Position numbers and translations under genes: made by a program. The notes beneath the pieces are model-generated. The model made no database searches and was not told the origin of the DNA. It worked only from the letters and a program-made list of their open reading frames with translations. From the NCBI GenBank assembly GCA_043585095.1, contig CP121321.1, positions 1,798,001 through 1,862,000 on the forward strand: a stretch of DNA of 64,000 bases, in the 5' to 3' direction. Shown in pieces: positions 1 through 8,654 of this stretch (the first letter of the stretch is position 1; every line of letters begins with the position of its first letter). This DNA comes from JANQIO01 sp043585095. Lineage in GTDB: Bacteria; Pseudomonadota; Gammaproteobacteria; Pseudomonadales; Halieaceae.

Positions 1-165
1 CTTCTTGCCACGAAAGCTTACGTCGCAACTCGCTTTAGGACTGAACGCCCCAGCGCGCTCTATACGAATTACTTCTGCTCCCATATCGGCCAGGATCATT
101 CCGCCCATGGGCGCAGGGCCAATGCCTGCAAGCTCGATTACCGTGTATCCATTTAAAGGACCCAC
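1..165 (-). CDS. CaiB/BaiF family protein, alpha-methylacyl-CoA racemase-like (partial)
   Basis: Only the first 55 codons lie in the window; the gene continues past the left edge. The translation has LNGYTVIELAGIGPAP followed by ILADMGAEVIRIER, the conserved start of family III CoA-transferases. The ELAGIGPxP form is closer to alpha-methylacyl-CoA racemase, which epimerises 2-methylacyl-CoA so that beta-oxidation of branched or sterol side chains can proceed, than to formyl-CoA transferase. Start chosen: GTG at 165, with GGGAG about seven bases upstream and an in-frame stop 14 codons further up (205-207). It is the third gene of a leftward run with an acyl-CoA dehydrogenase and an SDR, which fits side-chain oxidation. 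The catalytic residues lie outside the window, so racemase versus transferase stays open. Confidence 0.82.
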   Translation of the reverse strand, partial: MGPLNGYTVIELAGIGPAPMGGMILADMGAEVIRIERAGAFSPKASCDVSFRGKK

Positions 166-282
166 TACACTGCTCCCGCCCGCTGCTGCAGGCCTTGAAA
201 ATATCTAGGTGTTACATCAAAAAAACGCTATCAAACAGCCATCAGGCAGCGGCGAAAGCCGCCGCCTGACATATGTAGCAAA

Positions 283-1074
283 TTACTTGGGCTGCATGCG
301 GATGCCGCCGTCCATGCGCACACACTCACCGTTGATGTAATCGTTCTCAACGATGTACTGAGCAGTGTGGGCAATTTCATCTGGATCACCGAGGCGCTTG
401 GGGAAGAGAACCTGCTCTCCCAGGGGCTTGAGGAATTCCCAGATCTCAGGCGTCAATTCTTCCGCACCACCCATCATCAGCGGCGTCGCGATCAGACCTG
501 GAACGATGGTGTTAACCCGAATACCCAGTACCGAAAGGTCGCGTGCTATCGGCAAGGTCATGCCCACTACGCCGCCTTTGGATGCAGAATACGCTGCCTG
601 TCCGATTTGGCCTTCGTAAGCCGCTACGGATGCCGTGTTGATAATCACGCCACGGCCACCGTCATCGTTGAAAGGCTCGTTTTTGGCGATCTGCTCAGCG
701 CACAGGCGCAGCACGTTGAACGTGCCGATCAGGTTCACGTTGATAACCATCTGGAAAGCATCCAGTGGGAAAGGACCGGTCTTGCCCAGGGTGCGAATTG
801 CGTTGCCGATACCTGCAAAGTTGCAGTTGATGTGAATAGCGCCAAAAGCGTCCATCGTCGCCTGAATAGCAGCGGCGACCGACTCTTCATCCGCCACATT
901 TACCTTTTGAAAAATGACCGCATCGCCAAGCTCCGCGGCCAGCGCATTGCCTTTCTCTTCGTTCATGTCGAAGATCGCGCACTTGGCGCCGGCTGCGACC
1001 AGCCGCTTAACGGTAGCTCGACCCAGGCCAGATGCACCGCCCGTTACAACTGCTACTTTGTCTTGAATATCCAT
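283..1074 (-). CDS. SDR family 3-hydroxyacyl-CoA dehydrogenase (HSD10-like)
   Basis: Short-chain dehydrogenase of 263 residues. The NAD-binding glycine motif TGGASGLG is at residues 11-18, and the catalytic set is Ser149, Tyr162 and Lys166 (AYSASKGG). Sequence features such as FAGIGNAIRTLGK and the ending NGECVRMDGGIRMQPK resemble 3-hydroxyacyl-CoA dehydrogenase type 2 (17-beta-HSD type 10), which oxidises 3-hydroxyacyl-CoA to 3-oxoacyl-CoA. Start ATG at 1074 is preceded by AGGAG. It sits 52 bases downstream of the acyl-CoA dehydrogenase on the same strand, so the two probably supply successive beta-oxidation steps. The usual NNAG motif is replaced by CNFAG. A steroid or alcohol substrate is also possible. 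Confidence 0.9.
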   Translation of the reverse strand: MDIQDKVAVVTGGASGLGRATVKRLVAAGAKCAIFDMNEEKGNALAAELGDAVIFQKVNVADEESVAAAIQATMDAFGAIHINCNFAGIGNAIRTLGKTGPFPLDAFQMVINVNLIGTFNVLRLCAEQIAKNEPFNDDGGRGVIINTASVAAYEGQIGQAAYSASKGGVVGMTLPIARDLSVLGIRVNTIVPGLIATPLMMGGAEELTPEIWEFLKPLGEQVLFPKRLGDPDEIAHTAQYIVENDYINGECVRMDGGIRMQPK

Positions 1075-1126
1075 GCCTACTCTCCTGATTTTTAATCAAA
1101 TAGTTGATGACCGCCAAGCAGTCTAT

Positions 1127-2302
1127 TTAGAAATTTCTTGTATTAAACGGTGTGTAATCATCACTCAAACAGTCGCGACTGATAATCACCTTCATGATTT
1201 CAGACGTTCCCGCATAGATCGGCGAGATCTTCGCGTCGGTAAACTGTCTGGAAATTGGATACTCATCCATATAGCCCGCCCCGCCGTGCAGCTGCACGCC
1301 AATGTCAGCCACCTTGAGCTGAAGCTCTGAGGTCACCAGCTTTGCCTTTGCTGCGTCCATAGCGGTCAGCTTGCCCGCGTTGAAAGCTGCGACACACTGG
1401 TCAACATAGGTTTGAGCAATATCTAGCTCAGTACGCAATTCTGCCATCTTAAACTGCGTATTCTGAAAGGCAGCCAGTGGCTTACCAAAGGCCTTGCGCT
1501 CGCGCACGAAGTCGGCAGTCAGATCCCAGGACAGCTGACCTGCCGACAGGTAACCCGCTGCGCCTATCAGCCGCTCTTCTGCGAGGCCTTCCATCAAGTA
1601 AATAAAGCCTTTACCAGGCTCACCCAGCACGTTGGCTTCAGGCACTCGAACGTCGTTAAAAAACAGCTCCGCCGTGTCTTGAGCCTTAAGTCCCATCTTC
1701 GCCAGGTTGCGACCTCGCTCAAAGCCCTCCATACCGCGCTCAATAATGAATAAGGTCATGTGGTGCGGATTGTTAGAGGGATCGGTCTTCGCGGCCACAA
1801 TGACAACATCGGCATTGATACCGTTTGAGATATACGTTTTTGACCCATTTACGATCCAGTGGTCACCGTCTTTCACAGCGGTGGAGCGAATACCCGCTAA
1901 ATCCGAACCGGCATCGGGTTCAGTCATTGCGATCGCCAGCACGGTTTCGCCACTTACGCACTTGGGCATGAACCGCTCGCACTGCTCCTCACTGCCAAAA
2001 CGGGTGAAATAAGGCCCCACCAGCCGGCTGTGCAGCGTGTTATACCAATCGCCGCAGCGAGCGTAGCCGGTCTCTTCGATGATAATTTGCTCAAAGCGGA
2101 AGTCTTCGTCGCCAATACCGCCATACTTTTCCTCCGGCCAAACCATCAGCAGACCCTGCTCTCCGGCCTTGCGAAACGCACTTGGGTCGACACGGCCCTG
2201 CTCCCGCCAGCTCTCCATATGCGGCACGATTTCCGCCGCGAGAAATTTGCGATAGGTCTCGCGAAACATCTTTTGTTCTTCAGTAAAGTCTCTATCCAGC
2301 AT
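1127..2302 (-). CDS. Acyl-CoA dehydrogenase
   Basis: FAD-dependent acyl-CoA dehydrogenase of about 391 residues, catalysing the first alpha,beta-desaturation in beta-oxidation. Family signatures are AMTEPDAGSDLAGI in the middle domain, RKAFGKPLAAFQNTQF, and the C-terminal QLHGGAGYMDEYPI and IYAGTSEIM. The usual Glu of the IYEGT motif is Ala here, and Glu is present in LAEERLI, the pattern of long-chain and isovaleryl-CoA dehydrogenases that place the catalytic base at the alternative site. An upstream ATG at 2314 lacks a ribosome site, whereas GGAAG precedes the ATG at 2302, so 2302 is preferred. First gene of the leftward operon with the SDR and the racemase-like gene. Confidence 0.93.
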   Translation of the reverse strand: MLDRDFTEEQKMFRETYRKFLAAEIVPHMESWREQGRVDPSAFRKAGEQGLLMVWPEEKYGGIGDEDFRFEQIIIEETGYARCGDWYNTLHSRLVGPYFTRFGSEEQCERFMPKCVSGETVLAIAMTEPDAGSDLAGIRSTAVKDGDHWIVNGSKTYISNGINADVVIVAAKTDPSNNPHHMTLFIIERGMEGFERGRNLAKMGLKAQDTAELFFNDVRVPEANVLGEPGKGFIYLMEGLAEERLIGAAGYLSAGQLSWDLTADFVRERKAFGKPLAAFQNTQFKMAELRTELDIAQTYVDQCVAAFNAGKLTAMDAAKAKLVTSELQLKVADIGVQLHGGAGYMDEYPISRQFTDAKISPIYAGTSEIMKVIISRDCLSDDYTPFNTRNF

Positions 2303-2447
2303 AAAGCTTCCCATACAGCGTGACTAAAACGGGCACCAGTATGGTGACTGTCAAACGGCCCGCCAATGACAGGCTCAGACAAAATTATTGACCCAAAATG
2401 ACAGCGGGGAGTAGCATACTCGCCCCTGCTTACCCCTCGGATAATTG

Positions 2448-3338
2448 ATGACGCGCAGCCTGCTGGCACTACTGCTAATCGCCTGCTGCTCTACAGCAGT
2501 TTATGGCCATGAAGACCTGCGGCCGACGCTGGAAGCACCGAGAAATACGCTATTTCCTCCCGCCCAGGAAGAACTAACCGTCGGGGATGCGGGCAATCGG
2601 CTGGCGGCCATGATGTATATCGCCAATGGCGTTGGGCCACACCCCACCGTCGTACTCGCCCACGGGCTGCCAGGCCATGAAAAAAACCTGGATATTGCCC
2701 AGGCGGCGCGCCGTGCTGGTTTCAATGTCCTGTTTTTTAACTATTCCGGCGCCTGGGGCAGCGAGGGTATCTTTCGATTGACCCAAATGCCCGCGGATTT
2801 AGCGCGCATCACCTCATTTCTCCGCGACAACGCAACGCGCTACCGCATCGACAGCCAAAGGATTAGCGTGATAGGCCACTCCATGGGAGGGTTTACGGCA
2901 CTGGCAGCCGGCGTAGCAGATCCCAGCCTGCGCTGCCTTGCCGCTCTGGCACCCGCCAATCTTGGCTTACTGGCCGAAGGACTGCGTGCCTCAGCACCCT
3001 GGGCAACGGCCTTCCTGAAATATGCCGATACGCTGTTTATGCTGAAGGGCTTTAACGGCAAAGCCATGCGCAAAGACTTACTGTCCCAACCTCCCACGCG
3101 GATGGATATCAGGCTGTTTGCCCCCAGACTCTCCGGGCGGCACGTACTGATGATCACCGGCACTGAGGACACTGTGCTGCCTCCTGAGACCATGTTTATA
3201 CCTGCGGTTAACGCCTATCGCCGCAACGGAGATATCAATCTCCGGGTACATCGAATCCCCGGAGACCACGCATTCTCATACAGCAGGCTGCTGTTAGCTG
3301 AGCTGATACTCGATTGGCTGCAGAGCGAGTGCAACTGA
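2448..3338 (+). CDS. Exported alpha/beta hydrolase, possible lipoprotein
   Basis: Alpha/beta hydrolase of 296 residues. A hydrophobic export signal (SLLALLLIACC) ends in LIAC, which could be a lipobox with Cys13 as the lipidated residue. The oxyanion strand is VVLAHGLPGH (about 68-77), the nucleophile elbow GHSMGG gives Ser145, and likely acid and base are in TGTEDTVLPPE and GDHAFS, so the triad is complete. Substrate cannot be told; a periplasmic esterase or peptidase-like S9 relative is plausible. It is transcribed away from the ACAD operon, and the AraC-type regulator starts 4 bases after its stop, so the two are co-transcribed. A TTG at 2445 directly precedes the ATG and is less likely to be used. 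Confidence 0.85.
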   Translation: MTRSLLALLLIACCSTAVYGHEDLRPTLEAPRNTLFPPAQEELTVGDAGNRLAAMMYIANGVGPHPTVVLAHGLPGHEKNLDIAQAARRAGFNVLFFNYSGAWGSEGIFRLTQMPADLARITSFLRDNATRYRIDSQRISVIGHSMGGFTALAAGVADPSLRCLAALAPANLGLLAEGLRASAPWATAFLKYADTLFMLKGFNGKAMRKDLLSQPPTRMDIRLFAPRLSGRHVLMITGTEDTVLPPETMFIPAVNAYRRNGDINLRVHRIPGDHAFSYSRLLLAELILDWLQSECN

Positions 3339-3342
3339 CGCC

Positions 3343-4362
3343 GTGAGACAGCAATCGATTAGCGTGGTATTTGTTCGTGCCGTTTTAAAATATGCCGTGC
3401 CCTGCGGCCTGGATCCTGCCGCTCTACTGCGCGCCAATCGTATTTCGACACGTCTGCTCGAGCAGGACGACGCGCGTATATCCATGGAGCGGTTTGCCGA
3501 TCTGCAGGTCGCCACCATGCTGGCAATGGACGACGAGGGGCTGGGCTATGGGCCGCAGCGCTTGCCCATTGGCAGTTGGTCTATGATGTGTCATGCGGTG
3601 ATTCACTGCGACACCCTGGGCAAGGCGCTGGCTCGATATTGCCGGTTTTTCAGCCTGTTTCACCATGTTGACGCCCCATCACTGCAGGTCATTGACGGCC
3701 ATGCCATTGTCAGACTGCAGCGCAGTGAGGCCGACGCCCGCAACAGCAACGACGTCCACTATGATGTATATGCTGGCGAGTTAGCACTTTTTAACTGCCA
3801 CCGTTTCCTTAGCTGGCTGACCGCTGAGCTACTGCCCGTTGTAGAGTTCAACTTTACCCACGCGGCACCGGATCACGCCGCAGAATATCGGCCCATGTTT
3901 GCCGGCAATCCAGTGAACTTTGAACAGCAGCACACGGAGATGGTGCTCAATGCTGCCCTACTTGAACGGCCGGTTGTACAGAATGAGCAATCCCTGACGA
4001 GGTTCCTCCGGCATCCCACGCTTACCATGCTCACCACGCGGTATCAGGCGAGCAGTTGGACCTCTCAGGTCAGGCAGCTACTACGCAGAGACCTGGAGAA
4101 CATGCCGGAACTGGAGTCAGTTGCCTCCGATCTCGACGTGCATCCGCAAACCCTGCGTCGCCGCCTCGGCAAAGAAGGCTCATCCTTTACAGAACTCAAG
4201 GGGCAAGTCCGTCGAGATATCGCTTTGCATTATCTAGGCAAGCAGGGCCTTACCATCGAGGAGATCGCCCACCGGGCGGGATTTTCAGAATCGAGCGCCT
4301 TTATTCGCGCTTTCAAAGGTTGGACAGGTGTCACGCCTTACACTTACCGCAAGGGCCTATAG
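3343..4362 (+). CDS. AraC family transcriptional regulator (OruR-like)
   Basis: Regulator of 339 residues with a GTG start. The N-terminal two thirds match the arabinose-binding-like sensor type found in OruR/ArgR-type AraC proteins (GLDPAALLRANRIS, then SWSMMCHAVIHCDTLGKAL). The C-terminal AraC DNA-binding domain has two helix-turn-helix units, LESVASDLDVHPQTLRRRL and TIEEIAHRAGFSESSAFIRA, followed by GVTPYTYRKGL. It follows the exported hydrolase by 4 bases and precedes the convergent acyl-CoA synthetase, so it probably controls genes for uptake or activation of an acyl compound. The effector is unknown. Confidence 0.92.
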   Translation: MRQQSISVVFVRAVLKYAVPCGLDPAALLRANRISTRLLEQDDARISMERFADLQVATMLAMDDEGLGYGPQRLPIGSWSMMCHAVIHCDTLGKALARYCRFFSLFHHVDAPSLQVIDGHAIVRLQRSEADARNSNDVHYDVYAGELALFNCHRFLSWLTAELLPVVEFNFTHAAPDHAAEYRPMFAGNPVNFEQQHTEMVLNAALLERPVVQNEQSLTRFLRHPTLTMLTTRYQASSWTSQVRQLLRRDLENMPELESVASDLDVHPQTLRRRLGKEGSSFTELKGQVRRDIALHYLGKQGLTIEEIAHRAGFSESSAFIRAFKGWTGVTPYTYRKGL

Positions 4363-4440
4363 CCGAACGATACGGCGTTCCATCGGCTCTTCAATTTTGC
4401 ATCAACCGGCCCCAGGCTGGAGCCAGCCCATGCAGCAGCC

Positions 4441-6144
4441 TTAGCCTGCGTCCGCAGGGTCCAGCATGTCCTTAAGCGTATTCTTGACGAACTTGCCGCT
4501 GGCGTTGCGCGGCAGTGGGGATTCAACCATCCAGATATAGCGTGGAATCTTGTAGGCCGCCAGATGCTGCTTGCAAAATGAGCGCAGTTCGTCGGCACTC
4601 ACTTGTGCATCCTCCGTAAGGTACACCGCAGCTCCAACCTCTTCGCCGAGCCGTTCATCGGGAACGGCAAACACAGCACACTCCGCTACCGCATCGTGCT
4701 TGAAGATCGCGGTTTCAACTTCGGAGCAGTACACGTTTTCTCCGCCACGGAGCACCATATCCTTGGCACGGTCCACCAAATAGATAAAGTTATGCTCGTC
4801 CATATAGCCGATATCACCGGTATACAACCACCCGTCAACGATGGTTTCAGCGGTAGCTTCCGGTCGATTGAGATAGCCCTTGATGACCTGTGAGCCCCTT
4901 ACACAAAACTCGCCGGTCTCGCCTATCGGCAAGGTATTGCCCTCTTCGTCGACAATCTTTGCTTCGTATATAGGCACGATAACACCGGCGCTGGCGGGGT
5001 TTTGGCTAAAGAGTGGGCCAGCTGCAGCACTGATAATGCCGCACACTTCTGTCATACCGTAGCCCTGTGATGGCTGAGTGCCACCACCAGACTTATCAAT
5101 TTTATCGACCAGATCAGGGTGCACGGGCGCACCACCTCCACCCAACGACTTCAGCGATGAGGTGTCGCGGGTAGCAAAATCCGGGTGGCTAATCATCTCT
5201 CGGCTCATCACCGGCACCCCGGTGAAGGTCGTGACCTTTTCTTCTTCTATTAAACGCAGTGCCTCACCCGCATCCCATTTGTACATATGACAGAGTTTGC
5301 CGCCCGCAATAGTGACCGTTTGGGCCAGGCAGTTGTTAGCCGTAACGTGAAACAGAGGTGTCGCGACAATGGAGGCCACCTGCGGTGCGTCCGGGTCAGC
5401 CGGATTGGGCGCGTCCTTGCCACTTGCCATGGCAACGGTCTGTGATTGAGCCACATTCATGAACATCAGGCTCATCAAATTGTTGCAACAACCCCGGTGG
5501 GTTAGCTGGGCACCCTTTGGAACTCCGGTGGTGCCGGAGGTATAGAAAATCGACGCATCATCGTCGGGGTCAATCGTCACATCGGGCATTTCCGGCGCAG
5601 ACTGCAGCACCTCTGCCCAAGGTGTAGCCCAATCGGGCGTGTCGTCGACCCGGACCGCCGCAACCTTTAAATCGGGGAAATCACTGCGAATCTGCTCGAA
5701 GCGTTCGATGCGCTCGCGGTCGGCGATTAAAGCCTTTGGAGCGGAGTCTTTTAAAGCGTAGGCCATTTCATCTGGCACCCACCAGGCATTCATGCCCACT
5801 GACACCGCGCCAATGGATACGATGGCCCAGTAGCTCAACATCCATTCCGGGTAGTTGCGCATCGCGATGGCGACCCGGTCATGCTGACCTACACCATTGG
5901 CACGCAGCCAATTTGCGATTCTTGCGACCTCTTCTACGGCCTCGGCGTAGCTCCAGCGCTCGTCTTGATAGACCAGGTAGTCTTTATCAGCATGTCCAGC
6001 CGCGATAGCCCAGACGTCGCGCAGTGAATTCGGGCTGTGATGCCACGCCCTCAGCTTCTGCCCGCCGACCTCTACCTCGGTTATTTCGAACATTTGGCCG
6101 GGCGCTGTCAGCGCGTCAAAAACCTGCTTGAGTTCTGCGTACAT
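4441..6144 (-). CDS. AMP-dependent acyl-CoA synthetase/ligase
   Basis: ANL-superfamily enzyme of 567 residues that activates a carboxylic acid to its CoA thioester using ATP. The AMP-binding P-loop is FYTSGTTGVPKGAQLTH (near residue 205). Later core motifs are GYGMTEVCG, GWLYTGDIGYMDE and the hinge region VDRAKDMVLRGGENVY. The C-terminal PRNASGKFVKNTLK carries the catalytic lysine. Length fits medium or long-chain fatty-acyl-CoA ligases. Start ATG at 6144 has AGGGAT upstream. It is convergent with the AraC regulator and divergent from the hydrolase at 6307. Substrate chain length cannot be read from the sequence. Confidence 0.93.
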   Translation of the reverse strand: MYAELKQVFDALTAPGQMFEITEVEVGGQKLRAWHHSPNSLRDVWAIAAGHADKDYLVYQDERWSYAEAVEEVARIANWLRANGVGQHDRVAIAMRNYPEWMLSYWAIVSIGAVSVGMNAWWVPDEMAYALKDSAPKALIADRERIERFEQIRSDFPDLKVAAVRVDDTPDWATPWAEVLQSAPEMPDVTIDPDDDASIFYTSGTTGVPKGAQLTHRGCCNNLMSLMFMNVAQSQTVAMASGKDAPNPADPDAPQVASIVATPLFHVTANNCLAQTVTIAGGKLCHMYKWDAGEALRLIEEEKVTTFTGVPVMSREMISHPDFATRDTSSLKSLGGGGAPVHPDLVDKIDKSGGGTQPSQGYGMTEVCGIISAAAGPLFSQNPASAGVIVPIYEAKIVDEEGNTLPIGETGEFCVRGSQVIKGYLNRPEATAETIVDGWLYTGDIGYMDEHNFIYLVDRAKDMVLRGGENVYCSEVETAIFKHDAVAECAVFAVPDERLGEEVGAAVYLTEDAQVSADELRSFCKQHLAAYKIPRYIWMVESPLPRNASGKFVKNTLKDMLDPADAG

Positions 6145-6306
6145 CGTAGAAATCCCTATAATTATTAGGTGTTTTTGGCGCGATTCCCGGGCGCCTCGCA
6201 GCGCGGAAGTGTACCAGTATCAGGCGGTTCTGCCAGACCCCTGTAAAGCCAAACAAGATCTATAGATGACTGGCATGTGTAACACCGGCACAGCACAATA
6301 TCCGAC

Positions 6307-7170
6307 ATGAATCGGAGCTTAGCTAAAAACTGCCTCACGTTGACAGCAACACTGGCTGGCATCGCCATGATCCTTGTCTGGTATTACGCTGACGCGCTTT
6401 GGCCCCAGCAACGCAGTGCCCAAGAGCTTGGCCTGCTACTGAGCAAACATTTTAAGGTGCGATACCCCGACGGCGACGCCCCTTTTCCAGCGGTTATATT
6501 ATTCCACGGCTGTGGCGGATTTGAGCCTTCCGACGAGCGCCGCGCTGAACTTGCCGTCGAACGCGGCTATGCCGCGATCACTCTGGACAGCCATACCCCC
6601 AGGGGTATCGAGGCTGCTGATAACTGCAGTGGCCGCAACCTGCTTGGCCGGGAACGAGCCGCCGATGTTTTGTTAGCCGTGGACTACGCCGGATCTCTGT
6701 TATCAATTAACGCAGATGCGCTGTTCCTCGCCGGTTATTCCCATGGCGCATGGAGCATCCTGGAAGCGTTGGCCCTGGGTAGCGATCTCCCATCGAGCTT
6801 GACCACCGCGCCACAGAGTTCCATAGAGAGCGTCGCAGGCATTATCGCCTGGTACCCCTACTGTGGCTTTGCAAGCCGCTTTGGGCGCGACTGGCCCAAT
6901 GATATTCCCGTATTGATGCTGCTGGCAGACGCAGATGAAATCGCCAGCCCCGATCCCTGCTTGCGCATCGCCTCTGCGCAGCGAGACGCCAATCGCAAGG
7001 TGACCGTGGTTAACTATCCAGGCGTCAGCCATGGCTTTGATATTGAAGAAGACTGGGTCGTGAAATATCGGCCAGAAATCGCCACGCGCGCTCTGGAAAA
7101 ACAGTACAGCTTTATGCGCTCTGTGCTCAGCAATACCCGCGGCCCTAGCGCTCAACCTTACGCTGATTAG
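6307..7170 (+). CDS. Dienelactone hydrolase-like alpha/beta hydrolase, membrane-anchored
   Basis: Protein of 287 residues with an N-terminal hydrophobic segment (LTATLAGIAMILVWYY, about 11-27) that probably acts as an uncleaved signal anchor, placing the enzyme in the periplasm. The oxyanion motif is HGCGG (67-71), the nucleophile elbow GYSHGAW gives Ser145, and the C-terminal YPGVSHGFDIE supplies the histidine, as in dienelactone hydrolase relatives. The loop near residue 106 contains DNCSGR, and another pair of cysteines (YCGF, DPCLR) could form disulfides in the periplasm. The substrate is not recognisable. It is divergent from the acyl-CoA synthetase. Confidence 0.82.
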   Translation: MNRSLAKNCLTLTATLAGIAMILVWYYADALWPQQRSAQELGLLLSKHFKVRYPDGDAPFPAVILFHGCGGFEPSDERRAELAVERGYAAITLDSHTPRGIEAADNCSGRNLLGRERAADVLLAVDYAGSLLSINADALFLAGYSHGAWSILEALALGSDLPSSLTTAPQSSIESVAGIIAWYPYCGFASRFGRDWPNDIPVLMLLADADEIASPDPCLRIASAQRDANRKVTVVNYPGVSHGFDIEEDWVVKYRPEIATRALEKQYSFMRSVLSNTRGPSAQPYAD

Positions 7171-7442
7171 TGCCCTCTCGTTGCTGTCATTTGCTGTCCA
7201 TTTTTTTGTTGTGCAGCGTCATTGATAGCCTTTGAGCCAGCCCACAAACTGTGGCGCATTGGGTCTGACAAACCGACCACAATACCAGCGTCCAAGGGCC
7301 TGGCGTGGACCGAATTACCACTGACAGCACATCCTGCTTTTAGATCGCGAGTAAAGCCATCGGCATCGCGCTGAACGGCTTGCCCAGGACAATATAATGG
7401 CCTCCCTGCGTGACAGCTGGGGAAAAACGCAAAGGAATATCC

Positions 7443-8654
7443 ATGGACTTTGAGCACAGCCCGCTGGCGCAGCAGTACATCGCCAGACTTAGCGCGTTCA
7501 TGCAGGAACATGTCTATCCGGTCGAGCACGAGTATTACGATGCCATCGACTCGGCGCAGAATCGCTGGGCAACCGTGCCGATGATGGAAGAGCTAAAATC
7601 CAGGGCTCGAGAAGCCGGGCTCTGGAATTTGTTTATTCCCAAAGACCACGGTGGCGAACTGTCCAATCTGGACTACGCGCCTTTGGCTGAAATCATGGGC
7701 CGGGTATTGTGGGCACCGGAGATATTCAACTGCAATGCACCCGATACAGGCAACATGGAAGTGTTTATGAAGTACGGTACGGAGGCACAAAAAGCGTCCT
7801 GGCTTGAGCCCCTCTTAAGCGGCGACATCCGCTCAGCCTACGCCATGACAGAACCCGCCGTTGCTTCATCCGATGCCACCAATATCGAGACACGTATCGA
7901 GCGAGATGGGGACGACTACCTCATCAATGGCCGCAAGTGGTTCATTACAGGTGCCATGAACGAGCGCACAAAGATTTTTATTGTGATGGGCAAATCTGAC
8001 CCGGACAACAGCAATCGTCACCTTCAACAGAGCCAGATACTGGTACCCAAGGACACGCCCGGGGTAACTGTTGAGCGTGCCTTGAAAACCTTCAATTATG
8101 ACGATGCGCCCATAGGGCATGCCGAGGTGGTTTTTGATAACGTGCGTGTCCCAGCGACCAACATGCTGCTGGGCGAAGGACGGGGTTTTGAAATTGCGCA
8201 GGGGCGTCTGGGACCCGGCAGGCTTCATCACTGCATGCGCTTGATTGGCTGTGCGCAGCGCAGCCTGGAAATGGCCTGTGAGCGCGTCGAACAGCGCAGC
8301 ACCTTTGGCAAATCGTTGGCTCAGCACCAGAGCATTCGAGAAGACATGGCGGTGAGCTTCTGTGAAATCGAACAGGTACGCCTGCTTACACTGAAGACAG
8401 CCGATCGACTCGATAGAGTTGGCAATAAAGAAGCGCGGGATTATATTGCGGCCGCAAAGATCTCCACGCCTATTACCGTGCAGCGAGTGATCGACCGCTG
8501 CATGCAGGTGTTTGGGGCGGGCGGATTATGTCAGGATTACTTTATGGCGGAAGCCTATAATTACGCCCGTTGGTGTCGGCAGGCCGACGGTCCCGACCAG
8601 GTGCACATGATGGCACTGGGCAAGCAACTAATACAAAAATATGGAACGCCATGA
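7443..8654 (+). CDS. Acyl-CoA dehydrogenase, ACAD10/11 (LvaC-like) type
   Basis: FAD-dependent acyl-CoA dehydrogenase of 403 residues. Seen are AYAMTEPAVASSDATNI in the flavin-binding region, INGRKWFITGAMN, RSTFGKSLAQHQSIRED, and the C-terminal CRQADGPDQVHM. The last is the signature of the bacterial homologues of mammalian ACAD10/ACAD11. The start at 7443 is set by AAAGGA six bases upstream; an in-frame ATG further up at 7410 has no such site. It overlaps the kinase gene by ATGA. In levulinate degradation and in ACAD10/11 the same pair removes the phosphate from a 4-phosphoacyl-CoA to give an enoyl-CoA, so a 4-hydroxyacyl-CoA route is inferred. Confidence 0.93.
   Translation: MDFEHSPLAQQYIARLSAFMQEHVYPVEHEYYDAIDSAQNRWATVPMMEELKSRAREAGLWNLFIPKDHGGELSNLDYAPLAEIMGRVLWAPEIFNCNAPDTGNMEVFMKYGTEAQKASWLEPLLSGDIRSAYAMTEPAVASSDATNIETRIERDGDDYLINGRKWFITGAMNERTKIFIVMGKSDPDNSNRHLQQSQILVPKDTPGVTVERALKTFNYDDAPIGHAEVVFDNVRVPATNMLLGEGRGFEIAQGRLGPGRLHHCMRLIGCAQRSLEMACERVEQRSTFGKSLAQHQSIREDMAVSFCEIEQVRLLTLKTADRLDRVGNKEARDYIAAAKISTPITVQRVIDRCMQVFGAGGLCQDYFMAEAYNYARWCRQADGPDQVHMMALGKQLIQKYGTP

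Noticed and set aside
367..1095. 242-residue open frame on the plus strand opposite the SDR gene
   Set aside because: It is the shadow of a strongly conserved SDR on the minus strand; the deduced protein has no family motif, no good start and odd composition.
8570..8650. Longer start for the kinase gene inside the dehydrogenase gene
   Set aside because: The extra 27 residues are a shadow of ACAD; the ATGA overlap at 8651 gives a normal N-terminus.
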